Shown one piece after another: positions 22,683-31,650 of a DNA stretch of 64,000 bases. The position numbers and the translations under genes are program-made. Origin of the DNA: Lepidonotus clava (taxonomy: Eukaryota; Annelida; Polychaeta; Phyllodocida; Polynoidae); NCBI GenBank assembly GCA_936440205.1, contig OW387134.1:65623427-65687426 (forward strand), in the 5' to 3' direction. Each line of letters begins with the position of its first letter. Position 1 is the first letter of the stretch. The notes beneath the pieces were generated by a model. It was given only the letters and a program-made list of their open reading frames with translations. It searched no databases and was not told the origin of the DNA.

Positions 22683-22797
22683 AGGGCCCACCTACATGCA
22701 GGAAGAGACCACTACCAAACACACGTATCTGGCCCAGGGTTGCCCCTTTTCTGGAGCTCTTAATGCAGAATGATGCATGTACGATGATTCTTTCAGC

Positions 22798-22930
22798 TTA
22801 AGGTCCGTTCAGCAGTATTTCGGCTATATCAATACAAGCAACGTTCCTGACTTGATCGAATCTATGGGGTGACAATGAACCACAGAAGTCCCCCGTGCTA
22901 CCTTCTAGAGCATTCCACCCCCTTTCACCA
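22798..22930 (-). mobile_element. SINE 3' fragment (family of 17800-18010)
   Basis: Plus-strand words AAGGTCCGTTCAGCAGTATT, TTCGGCTATAT and GATCGAATCTATGGGG match the 3' half of the SINE at 17800-18010. The tRNA head is absent. Confidence 0.5.
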
Positions 22931-23084
22931 ATTTGCACAATTAATATGAGATGGAGCAGACATGCACAGAGAGATATCTGACAGGGTGGAGAAAGGGGTA
23001 TATGACGCATGAGTCAACGGGAGGCAATGCCTTGATACCACTGCGTGCGTGTATGCAGGTGAAAGTACATGTATTTAATATGCA

Positions 23085-23275
23085 AGGGTGGATCCAGGTG
23101 GGGGGGGGGGGGGGTCCTGGGGGGCCTGATCTCCCCTTTTGGTGCACCCCTAAACTACAAAAAGAGGGGAAAATATTAATGTCGCTTGTGTATGCGCAAA
23201 TGCAGGCCATTTTAGTACTTAGCCTTTATGCTGACCCCCCTCCCCTCCTTTCGAAAATCCTGTATCTGCCCCTGA
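23085..23275. mobile_element. Short TIR element, GGATCCAGG family, inserted in tandem unit 2
   Basis: Left end AAGGGTGGATCCAGGTGGGG pairs with right end CCTGTATCTGCCCCTGA. The inside has a G run, then CCCTAAACTACAAAAAGAGG, then a (C)n-rich right arm. The same internal order is seen at 28332-28500 and in part at 51438-51778. The boundaries agree with the uninterrupted third array unit. Confidence 0.75.
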
Positions 23276-23398
23276 TATGTATTAGGGCCCACCTACAGAG
23301 AGCCCCTCCCCCTCCCCCACATCCCCGTACAGGGATCTAGCCCAGGGTTGACCCCTTTTCTGGGGCTCTCAAATCAGGATGATTCATATGAGGATTGT

Positions 23399-23600
23399 TG
23401 GGGTTTAAGATATGCTCAGTATAGTATTTCAGCTATATTAGGACCAGCTGACATGTGTGACTTGCACAAAGTGCTATGATCGAATCTATGGTGATGCACT
23501 AAGCATATTATGCCCAAGACCCAGGTCATGTGATCAAACCACATAGCTGGTTATTGGCTGGTTACTGCATGATCCACTGGGCTGTCCAGTGACTTGTGAC
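23399..23600 (-). mobile_element. SINE 3' fragment, second array copy
   Basis: GTTTAAGATATGCTCAGTAT, ATTTCAGCTATATTAGGACC and GATCGAATCTATGG match 17800-18010. The copy extends into a tRNA-like region (CATAGCTGG, then GATCCACTGGGC) that is too diverged to assign boxes. Confidence 0.5.
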
Positions 23601-23822
23601 ATAGGTGACAAACTAAAAAACAAACATCGCTGCACATGGCTGGAATGAAAATTTAGGAATCTGATTTTGCCCTACAACTCATTTATGAAGCATTAATATG
23701 TGCAATGGATAACCTAATGCACATGTAGGGATAGTAAGTACATGTATACAGTCATGAAGTAGGGCCACACCACCTGCATTTTGTGTATGCAATGATTTGA
23801 AACTTAAATGGTAGGAGTGTTT

Positions 23823-23865
23823 TAGAACTCTATACACAGCTTGGAAAGCTGTGTATAGAGTTCTA
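23823..23865. repeat. Perfect short hairpin
   Basis: Two arms of 20 bases (beginning TAGAACTCTATACAC) are exact reverse complements, separated by three bases (GGA). There are no mismatches. It sits inside the tandem array and has no counterpart in the other units, so it arose there, probably by a local inverted copy. Confidence 0.9.
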
Positions 23866-24149
23866 GAGCTAGGGATCCCCCTAACCCTTCTTTCACCGCT
23901 TTGCACAATTAATATGAGTTGAGCCAGACATGCCTACATTGAAGCCCGGGTCACCTGAATGAAATACCTCTCTAGCACCACGTGCGTGCCCGCAGGTGCT
24001 GCTTCATGTATTTAATATACTATATGGGCCCACCTACAGAGCCACCCCCCACCCCCAATACAGGGACCCGTCCAGGGGTGCCCCTTGTCAGAGGTTTTAA
24101 AAGGTAGGATTTGCCGGGCTGAGTGGGGTACAGATCCCACTTCATACAC

Positions 24150-24850
24150 TTCTACATTCCTTTAACCCTACCATTTAACCCTGAGCAGATTTTACATTGC
24201 ATTTTTCATTCCATTTACATTCTCACACATTACATGTATGTTTTCTTTAGGCCAAGAAGGGTTCCTAACATTTGGGGGTAGGTAGGTTTAAAAACTGCAT
24301 GTATACGCACATGTCTGATATATCAAGTTAAGAATAAATTGATATGTACTTATGTAGTTTGCAACATATATATATATCGTGACCTAAACTCTCAACTTGA
24401 TATCTAGGGCACCATGCTGACAATAGCAAAGAAAACTCCTTTGATGGAATCCTTCCCCTAAACCCCTAAACCCCCAAATAGGACTAAACCCTTTTCATAT
24501 GACGACCAAGAATCTTTCTAGAATGCATTCAGTATATCAATTCGTCACGGGCTATATATACATTGTATGTCTATAGCGTGCTTATGATCCTCTCAACTGG
24601 AACGACAGCCATAGGGCCACCAACCTGAACACTGGGTTCAACGTTCCGCTTCGGTGGTTTTTAATTTGTTATTCTAGGAGACCACAAACAGGCTGATAAT
24701 GATACATGAACTTTACCAGAGTGAATCTCCGGCTTCATGTAGGTATACATGATTGCGCAAGTGGGTGGTAAACAGTAGCAAGCAACTTCTTGTGTTGTGC
24801 CCAAGAGAACTAGTGTAATTGGTAAATTGTTAGTGTTAGAAGTGTGTGTC
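24150..24850. other. Intron 1 sequence, no element recognised
   Basis: Contains short (TA)n and CCCCTAAACCCC stretches (about 24456-24475). No coding exon or paired ends are seen. Confidence 0.35.
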
Positions 24851-25125
24851 CAGTGGCGGATACAGGGTTTCTGAAGGCTTAGGGGCGTGTTTTCTCTTTG
24901 TCAAGTCCAAGTGTTTACCGGGGGGAAAATGGGGGGTGGGGGGTCAGCAGTAGTGTATCAAGCTTTTTGAAAATGTTGAGGGCTCAACAATAGAGAAGGG
25001 GGCTCACCCCCACCTTTTTGCTTTCCCCCTAGAATTTAACATTACAGAATACCAACTTAAAAAAAAAAACAGAAAAAGAGGGGACGTGCGCTCCCTTACC
25101 TACCCCGCCCCCAGATCCACCACTG
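24851..25125. mobile_element. Short TIR element with CAGTGGCGGAT ends
   Basis: Left end CAGTGGCGGATACAGGG pairs with the reversed right end CAGTGGTGGATCTGGGGG. The inside is purine-rich and then pyrimidine-rich (GGGGGAAAATGGGGGG, then TTTCCCCCT). About 275 bp. Related ends lie at 23085, 35196 and 41249. Confidence 0.75.
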
Positions 25126-26048
25126 ACCTGGAGGTAATTTCAGAACAATTCTTATTTCATAGAATCTTTGTTGCTACTCCTCACTCCAATTTCTTTGCTC
25201 TGTGATTTTGTTTGAGAAAAAATTGAGAATTCTTCGTTTAAGCCTTTCATAAAGTATTGTTCTTATTCTCCTGTGAGTGACTTATGAGTAGTTGGAAGTC
25301 TGAGATGACCTAAAATTTGATCTCAGACACTGGAATTCCAATGGTTTATGGGTTGCCAAGAAATAATTTTGACCTGGGTATTTCATAAGGACCATGTGCC
25401 AAAAATGTGGTACAAAGATCGTAATTTCTGTTTCATAATGGTAAATTAGAATTCTTGAATTCTAACTTTAAGAATTCATTGTGAAACCCTTTCATAAGGA
25501 AATCATTGTTAGACTTCTCAACTTAGTCACATGTTATTTCAGGTCCCCCTAATCTATATTTTGTTTGATCTAAGTTGTTATTTGGTATCCATTTAATGAC
25601 ACAGAGGGAGGGTTTCTGAGATTCCATAATAAAAAGAAAGGGAAATCCAAGGCCTAGAATACTACAAGGAAAACTAACAAAGAATTTATCATGTTATCAG
25701 TAGAAGTTCTACAATAGCGTTTTTAAGAAAATAGCTAAGAAAAATTCTTAAATATTTCTTTGTGTTTTAAGAAAATTATACAACAAAGATTTTTTCAAAG
25801 ATTTTTTTATGAAATACCCTCCAGGACCCCCTGGATCCAACCCTGTGTGCGTACCCTACTTCAATACTTGGGCCCGTTGGTGGTCACCGGGGCGGTCTGA
25901 GCCTGTGTTGCCGGCCTCTCCCCCGCCTCTCCCCGTCACTACCAGCCCCTCCTCCCCGGTCTCTGCGGCCGTCCACAGACCCGGAGAAATACCTCTCCCA
26001 CACTACACCACTCCCACACACTCTACCAAGACAGACCAATGCACCTAC
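25126..26048. other. Intron 1, donor-side part
   Basis: AT-rich to 25800. From 25808 it is GC-rich, with a CCTGGATCCAACCCTG word resembling the GGATCC-type element end. It runs to the donor of exon 1 at 26048. No further exon is supported; the open frame through 25809-26150 on the plus strand is a shadow. Confidence 0.4.
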
Positions 26049-26172
26049 CAATATCAGGCCCCACGGCCTTGGCCCCCGCGGTCCGGCAGGTGGTCAGTAG
26101 GGTCAGTACTCCCAGTAGTAACACCCTGGAGGCCCCCCCGAGGGGGGTAGACTGGGGCCGGCGCTCCTCCAT
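26049..26172 (-). CDS. SMPDL3-like: SMPDL3-like acid sphingomyelinase-like phosphodiesterase, exon 1 (start and signal peptide)
   Basis: This is the first coding exon of a secreted or lysosomal metallophosphodiesterase of the SMPDL3A/B family. Those enzymes hydrolyse nucleotide phosphate or phosphodiester substrates with two metal ions, usually Zn. ATG at 26172-26170 opens MEERRPQSTPLGGAS, a hydrophobic core (VLLLGVLTLLTTC) and RTAGAKAVGPDI, a typical signal peptide of about 34-36 residues. The donor ATTG|GTAGGT leaves phase 1, and GT at the start of exon 2 completes Gly42 (DIG-VFWQLTD). The four exons give 249 residues; family members are about 450, so roughly the C-terminal 200 are outside the window. 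Intron 1 is 14.9 kb. Assignment of exon 1 rests on the phase fit, the signal peptide and the absence of another candidate. There is no transcript evidence. Confidence 0.8.
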
Positions 26173-26354
26173 GGCCGGGCCGCTGTTTACACTATGAGGA
26201 GCGCGGGGAAGGTTTGGGTCAGGGTGGGGGAGGTGGGGGAGGTTCGCGTGGAGGACACTAGGGGGAGGTAGTGTTTAGGGGTGTCTTACTGGTGGCGGCC
26301 TCTGGTAGTGGTAATTGAATCTATTGGTGAGGGGACCAAGTGACAAGTGTGGGC

Positions 26355-26361
26355 TGTGTGT

Positions 26362-26418
<57 letters not shown>

Positions 26419-26530
26419 TGTGTGTGTTCTCACTTCCCTTACATGTGTGTGCATGTGTGTGTGTGTGTGCATGTGTGTGTGTGGTGTGTACATGCGTGTG
26501 TGTGTTGTGTGTGTTGTGTGTGTGTTACCT
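26355..26530 (+). repeat. (TG)n tract in array unit 1
   Basis: TG repeats interrupted by TCAC and a copy of the CTCACTTCCCTTACATG segment. The Cys/Val-rich reading frames here come from the repeat alone. Confidence 0.95.
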
Positions 26531-26767
26531 GTTACGTTATGTCTCAATATTCAAACATGCTATTCTTTACTCATTTCCCCAATCCTATATTATTATCTTT
26601 TTTAAAGTAAATCATTTTACACCGTAAGTAGCAGAGTGTAGGGTGAACTATAGTAGGTTAAGGCTTGAGTCAGGCCAAGCTCAGGTGGGGGAGCCTAGTG
26701 TGGAGGGCACTAGGGGGAGGTAGTGTTTAGGGGTGTCTTACTGGTGGTGGCCGCTATTAGTGGTAAT

Positions 26768-26902
26768 AAGGAGTGCGCACCAATAGCGGCTGGAAGTGGG
26801 TCCAGCCGGCCACCAGACTACATAGTGTGCTAACTCCAGGTAGCAGTGGCCGCTGGTCAGGGTGGCCCGCCTGTATACCTGTTTGGCCGCACATGCCCTA
26901 TT
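26768..26902 (+). repeat. Inverted partner of 18126-18340, inserted in array unit 2
   Basis: CCAATAGCGGCTGGAAGTG, CCGGCCACCAGACTA and GGCCGCTGGTCAGG, followed by ACATGCCCTATTG, match the reverse complement of 18126-18340. It interrupts the tandem unit between GTGGTAAT and GAATCTATTAGTGAGG. Confidence 0.65.
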
Positions 26903-26938
26903 GAATCTATTAGTGAGGGGACCAAGCGACAAGTGTGG

Positions 26939-27146
26939 GTTGTGTGTGTGTAGTGTGTGTATGTGTATGTCTGTGGTGTGTGTGTTGTGTATGTGTTTGT
27001 ATGTGTGTGAGTGAGTGTGGTGTGTATGTGTTTTTTTTGTGTGTGTATGTGTGTGTGTGAGTGTGTGTGTGGTGTGTGTGTGGTGTGTGTGGGGTGTATG
27101 TGTGTGTGGTGTGTGTGTGTGGTGTGTGTGTATGTGTGTGTGGATG
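26939..27146 (+). repeat. Impure (TG)n tract in array unit 2
   Basis: Degenerate TG, TGGTG and TATG repeats. They produce Thr/His-rich frames on the minus strand that are not genes. Confidence 0.95.
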
Positions 27147-27364
27147 TTTTCTCACTTCCCTTACATGTAACATTATGTCTCAATGTTTAGACATGCTATT
27201 CTTTACTCATTTCCCTATTCCTATGTTATTATCTTTTTTTTAAAGTATATTAATTTACTCTCTAACAGAGTGCAGGGAGGGGTGGTTTGGGTCAGGCCAA
27301 GCTCAGGGAGCTTCTTGTAGAGGACACTAGGGGGAGGTAGTGTGCAGGGGTGTGTGGTTAGTGG

Positions 27365-27735
27365 ACCTCAAACAATTGCAGTAAATTGCGATCAAAAACA
27401 TTAAGTTGCCTCAACATTTTTCAAAGAAATCCTCATAATTCTAACAATTCTTGATCAATTTCAATAATCTAAAGCTAGGAATCTATATAATATGAATCTG
27501 GATGAAATGTATTCCAACTGAACATTCCAAATAATTTGGAATGTTTGGAGTGTACTCCAAAATTTGCCGAAATTTTCAATTTTTCCTGACTTCCATCAAT
27601 GTAATTCTAAAAAGAATTTTCAGTTTACATTTTATTTCAATTATTTCAATAGGGAGTTAAATTTAAATAGAGAATTAAATTTGGAATCTTATGATGTGTC
27701 ATTCACCCATATGCAAGCATTCTTCAGCAAATTAA
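27365..27735 (+). other. AT-rich insertion in the tandem array
   Basis: A segment of about 370 bp that is not found in the other units. It has internal TTCAATTATTTCAATAG and AATTAAATTT repeats (27637-27690). Ends and origin are unclear. Confidence 0.4.
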
Positions 27736-27850
27736 ATGAGGACACTAGGGGGAGGAAGTGCTTAGGGATGTGTGGTTGGTGGTGGCCTCTAGTAGTGGTA
27801 GGTGACATTATTGGTGAGGGCACCCAAGTGTGGGCTCAAATGGGCATAGA

Positions 27851-28085
27851 ATGTGTGTGTGCGTGTGTGTGCGTGTGTGTGCGTGTGTGTGCGTGTGTGT
27901 GCGTGTGTGTGCGTGTGTGTGCGTGTGTGTGCGTGTGTGTGCGTGTGTGTGCGTGTGTGTGCGTGTGTGTGCGTGTGTGTGCGTGTGTGTGCGTGCGTGT
28001 GTGTGCGTGTGTGTGCGTGTGTGTGCGTGTGTGTGTGTGTATGTGTGTGTGCGTGTGTGTGCGTGTGTGTGCATGTGTGTGTGTA
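27851..28085 (+). repeat. GCGTGTGTGT 10 bp microsatellite
   Basis: About 20 near-perfect copies of a ten-base unit GCGTGTGTGT. It is more regular than the simple TG tracts in the neighbouring units. The many Cys/Val and His/Thr frames across it are artefacts. Confidence 0.97.
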
Positions 28086-28331
28086 CATGTGTCGTTTCTA
28101 CAACATGTGTCATGTGTCAATATTGAAATATGCTCATAATTTTATCTCCCATTCATATCTCTTAAATTGAATATTAGTTTACACTATAGGGAGTACTGGC
28201 AGGGCTGGTTTAAGTCAGGGGTAGGGATAGGATAGGGAGGTAGTGCTTAGGGTTGTGTGGTTGATGGTGGCGGCCTCTAGTAGTGGTTGGTAACACTATT
28301 GATGAGGGGACCAATTGTGCTCTCATATGGT

Positions 28332-28500
28332 GATGGGGGGGATATCCCGGGTGTGTGTGTGTGGGGGGGGTTTGTCCTGGGGATCCTGAACCCTTTTGTT
28401 GGATGCATAGACTTAAAAAAGAGGGGAAATTGTCACATGCATATGTGCAAATGCACACCGTTTTAGTACTTTATGCTGAGCCCCCCCCCCCCCCTTTTAC
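28332..28500. mobile_element. Remnant of GGATCCAGG-family element in the array
   Basis: The order (G run, TCCTGGGGATCCTGA-like, CCCTTTTGTTGGATGCATAG, ACTTAAAAAAGAGGGGAAA, GCAAATGCACACCGTTTTAG, C run) matches the element at 23085-23275. The terminal repeats are poor. Confidence 0.55.
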
Positions 28501-28782
28501 ATTTGTACATAATTATGTGTCAATATTGGAATAAGGCATTCTGTACTTATACCTCCCATTTATATATTTTATGATTTTCTTTTAATAGAATATTAGTGTA
28601 CATTGTAAAGGAGTGCAGCGAGGGCGGGTTTAGGTAAAGGCTAGCTCAGCTTGGGGAGCTTCTTGTGGAGGACACTAGGGGGAATTAGTGTTTAGGGGGT
28701 GTCTTACTGGTGGCGGCCTCTAGTAGTGGTAGGTGACACTATTGGTGAGGAGATCAAGTGTAGGCTCATTTGGGTATAGGCT

Positions 28783-28840
28783 ATGTTTGTTTGTTTGTTT
28801 GTTTGTTTGTTTGTTCGTGTGTGTGTGTGTGTGTGTGGTT
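28783..28840 (+). repeat. (GTTT)n then (TG)n tract
   Basis: About seven GTTT units followed by about 10 TG units in one array copy, at the position of the TG tract in the other units. Confidence 0.95.
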
Positions 28841-29207
28841 GCAAGTTTTCTCACTTCCTTTACATGGCATTGTTACAGTATGTCTCAATATTTAAACATG
28901 CTATTCTTGACTCATTTCCCCATTCCTATGTAATTATCTTTTTTAAGTTTACAATTTTACACTGTGAGGGAGTGTGGCGAGGGCTGGTTGGTGTCAGGCC
29001 GAGCTCGGGTGAGGAAGCTTCGTGTGGACAACACTAGCAGGAGGGGTGTTATGTTTATTAGGGCCTAACTAGTGGCAGCTTCTAGAAGTGGTAAGTGAAA
29101 AAACTATTGGTGAGGGTGCCCAGGTGTTACACCATAACTATGTGCTGTTTCGCTGCTCTCATTAATATTGAGATCAATGGATGGCCCAGGGACCATCCTA
29201 TGGGCAT

Positions 29208-29280
29208 ATTTGTGTGTGTGTGTGTGTGTATGTGTGTGTGTGTGTGTGTGTGTGTCCATGTGTGTTTGCCTGTGTGTGGA
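29208..29280 (+). repeat. (TG)n tract in a late array unit
   Basis: TG repeats with single interruptions, again between the GAGGG..CCAAG-like and CTCNTTTCCC segments. Confidence 0.95.
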
Positions 29281-29574
29281 CACTAATTTCTCGTTTCCCC
29301 TACAAGTTACATTTATATATGTGTCAATACTGAAATATGCTATTCTTTACTCATATCTCCCATTCATAAGTTATCATCTTCTTTTAAAAAGAATAACAGT
29401 TTACACTGTAAGGGAGTGCAAGAAGGGTTGGTTTGGGTCAGGCCGAGCTCAGGTGGGGGAGGTTCGTGTGGACAACACTAGGGGGAGGTACTGTTCAGCA
29501 GTATGTGGTTAGTGGAGGCCTCTAGTGGTGGTGAGGAGACCAGGTGGGGCTCATATGGGCATTTATATGAATAT

Positions 29575-29822
29575 ATAGACATTGTCTAGAATGGACTAGC
29601 CGCCATATTGGTGATCAGTTTATAATTGTTATTACTTACAATTCTGAAGTATTTAAGATACAGTTTTGTGTTACAAATACCAGAATTAGTCTCATTTATC
29701 TATATCAACATTCAGAATTCATGAAATTTTAATTTTTCCATAGCCACATGGTCTTGATCACCATGTGTTGATCACCAAAATGTGATCACGTGACCACGTC
29801 TGCATAAGGTCTATATAGTAAT
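29575..29822 (+). repeat. Dispersed repeat, copy 2 of the 8803-9062 family
   Basis: CATATTGGTGATCAGTTT, TACAAATACCAGAATTAGTC, TGGTCTTGATCACCA and GTGACCACGTCTGC align in order with 8803-9062. It lies just beyond the tandem array. Confidence 0.7.
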
Positions 29823-30805
29823 CAAGTGAGTAATGGATGCTTTACACCTTTTCGACAACTAAGGTCATATTCACAGTGAAAACAGATGAGGATGAACTCT
29901 GTCTTTGGTGATTGTATCTATGAGATGAAGGTGACAAGGCGGGCAAACAGCAGGGGATTAAAACCTGGAAATCATTATTGCTGTACCTCATCCCTAAGTG
30001 AACCACAACACCAACTGTGGCCGGCCCATTAGACATATTGGGAAAGAATTGACATAAAAGGAACACTTTTAATAATCTATTGACCAGGTAAACCTATTCT
30101 GAATTCAGATTAAAAATAACTGAACAACAGGACAACCGGGAAAAGGGACAGTTGGCAGCCCTTTATAAAGCCTCTATTAAGCATTGTGCCTATGGGTTAT
30201 ATTCACGAAGCATGGCTGCCACAGCACCCTGCAGCAGTGCCGCCTGCCTAAAATGTCCGTATTACCCACTCATAGAACAGTTGTTATCTGAATAACAGAG
30301 CCATGTAAAGCCAAAAGTCCGAAAGGGTAGCACCAAAATCTAAGGGTGTTCCAGCTATATCTTAGCCCGCCACAGCTTAATTTAAAGTGTTTCAAGTAAA
30401 TCAACCTTATAATATTGGTTCCAGCATTTGGACGAAATTTGCTATGTACTAATGTGCTTGACCTAAACCATTTAAAGTTTCACAGAGATACTCGGAAGCA
30501 TCGTCACTGGGAAAATATTGCTTTCTCCAGTAATTCTGAAACAATCAAACATAATATCCACTAAATATTCCACATACCACTGAATATCAGATCGTTTCTC
30601 TAATACGGAAATTCGAGTATTAGCCTCCCACTCGAGTCAGGAGGTCCTTGTAATCTAGACAAATATCATTATCTCTATATCCCAGATAAGCTTAGAGTCC
30701 TATACACGACACTCATCAAGGCTGAACGAGTCACCCACCGATTACAGTTATTAGAACTAAAGGAGAGGAGTGGTTTGAACGTTACCTGTAGATGCCTGCT
30801 ATTCT
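29823..30805. other. Intergenic, nothing recognised
   Basis: No coding exon, paired ends or tandem structure is seen. It lies between the 5' side of the phosphodiesterase gene and the lectin gene. Confidence 0.4.
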
Positions 30806-30809
30806 CCCT

Positions 30810-31163
30810 ACCACGGATAGCTCATTTGCCATATTTTAAGGACCTGCAGGCTAATTTGGAGCACTTTTGTTAACAAAAAAAAAAAAAAAGAACTAGAAAA
30901 ACTATAGAAAATGACCAAATAATTACTATTTATTCGTCTTTAATGAATGAATTTTCAAACAACTCAGGGATTATAAACGTATATGGGTACTAATTCAAAA
31001 AATAATGATGGGTAGATTTGTACAATGTTAATCTCCAAATGATAGTAGAATTCATGAATATTTCTATGCTAAAACCATGAGTTTTGTCGACATATTACCC
31101 AGGATACATCATGGTCTATGCTAACCTGCAAGTAGAAAAATCATGAAACTGGCTATCCATGGT
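30810..31163. mobile_element. TIR element, ACCACGGATAGC family, copy 1
   Basis: Left end TACCACGGATAGCTCATTT pairs with the reversed right end AACCATGGATAGCCAGTTT. A subterminal ACCTGCAGGCTAATTT is mirrored by CTAACCTGCAAGTA. It aligns along its length with 39712-40042. Confidence 0.75.
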
Positions 31164-31379
31164 TTGGAAAATTCTGAACTCTGCCTGGTTATTGGTATAG
31201 AACTCAAATTGTGCAGCAACCAATGGAATCATGGAGGAATTATTTGCACAATAAAGGTCTATATTTATAATCTAAACCAAATTGAAAGTCCTGCCGATAA
31301 TAGATCTTAATACTAAGATATCGGTAATCGAGTTGAGCGTATTCTAACATCTTTATTTGATGATAAACTAAATATTTAC

Positions 31380-31650
31380 TACCCTACTACTTCTAAAATG
31401 ATGTCTTTTTGCATGTTACAGTCTACACGCTGAACTCATACCAAAAACCAGAACAATAGGCTGTTACAAGCTAGTCCATTTGGTTGCTGATTTGTTAAAC
31501 AGCTTTTAGAAGGAGCTGTAAATAAGGTCATGACACCATTATTTAGTTCCCCTCTCAACTACTGCATGGCTTCATAGTGTAATGGTTAGCAACCCCCTCC
31601 AAACACCTATCCTGTGAGTCCAAATCCTAGAGGGACTTGTTACAAATATG
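31380..31650 (+). mobile_element. tRNA-derived SINE, body plus second head
   Basis: It aligns with 7120-7400: ACCCTACTACTTCTAAAATG, TTTGCATGTTACAG, GTCCATTTGGTTGCTG, AAGGAGCTGTA, then a tRNA-like head (TTCATAGTGTAATGGTTAGC, GAGTCCAAATCCTAG). The first head is absent. Confidence 0.75.

Larger units (their letters stand above)
22250..24150 (+). repeat. Degenerate tandem array, three units of about 600-740 bp
   Basis: The anchor GGGCCCACCTACA recurs at about 22684, 23285 and 24026. Each unit has the same order: AATATGAG..GAGCAGACATG, then GAATCTGACAGGG.G-like, GGAGGCAATGCC, GCGTGCGTGTATGCAGGTG, GTATTTAATAT, the anchor, GGCCCAGGGTTGCCCCTT, and a SINE 3' segment. Units one and two each carry a different inserted MITE before the anchor. 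The third unit is uninterrupted there. Confidence 0.6.
26188..29560 (+). repeat. Complex tandem array, about 8 units of 350-620 bp with internal TG tracts
   Basis: Anchor words GGACACTAGGGGGAGGTAGTG or variants lie at about 26258, 26704, 27320, 27738, 28235, 28668, 29022 and 29468. Each full unit runs: anchor; TTAGGGGTGTCTTACTGG; GGCGGCCTCTAGTAGTGG; CTATTGGTGAGGGGACCAAG; a TG-rich tract; TCTCACTTCCCTTACATG; CATGCTATTCTTTACTCATT; TTTACACTGTAAGGGAGTG; TTTGGGTCAGGCCAAGCTCAG. Units are clearly diverged, and some have insertions. The array starts about 15 bases upstream of the phosphodiesterase start codon, so it occupies its promoter and 5' UTR region. Confidence 0.85.

Noticed and set aside
25809-26150. 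Plus-strand 113-codon Pro-rich frame
   Set aside because: It is the antisense shadow of the phosphodiesterase signal-peptide exon and the adjoining GC-rich intron.
27851-28085. CRISPR-like regular repeat
   Set aside because: It is a plain ten-base microsatellite without spacers, in an animal genome.
26315-28170. Long Cys/Val-, Thr/His-rich open frames
   Set aside because: They are translations of TG/CA microsatellites in all frames and have no coding bias apart from the repeat.
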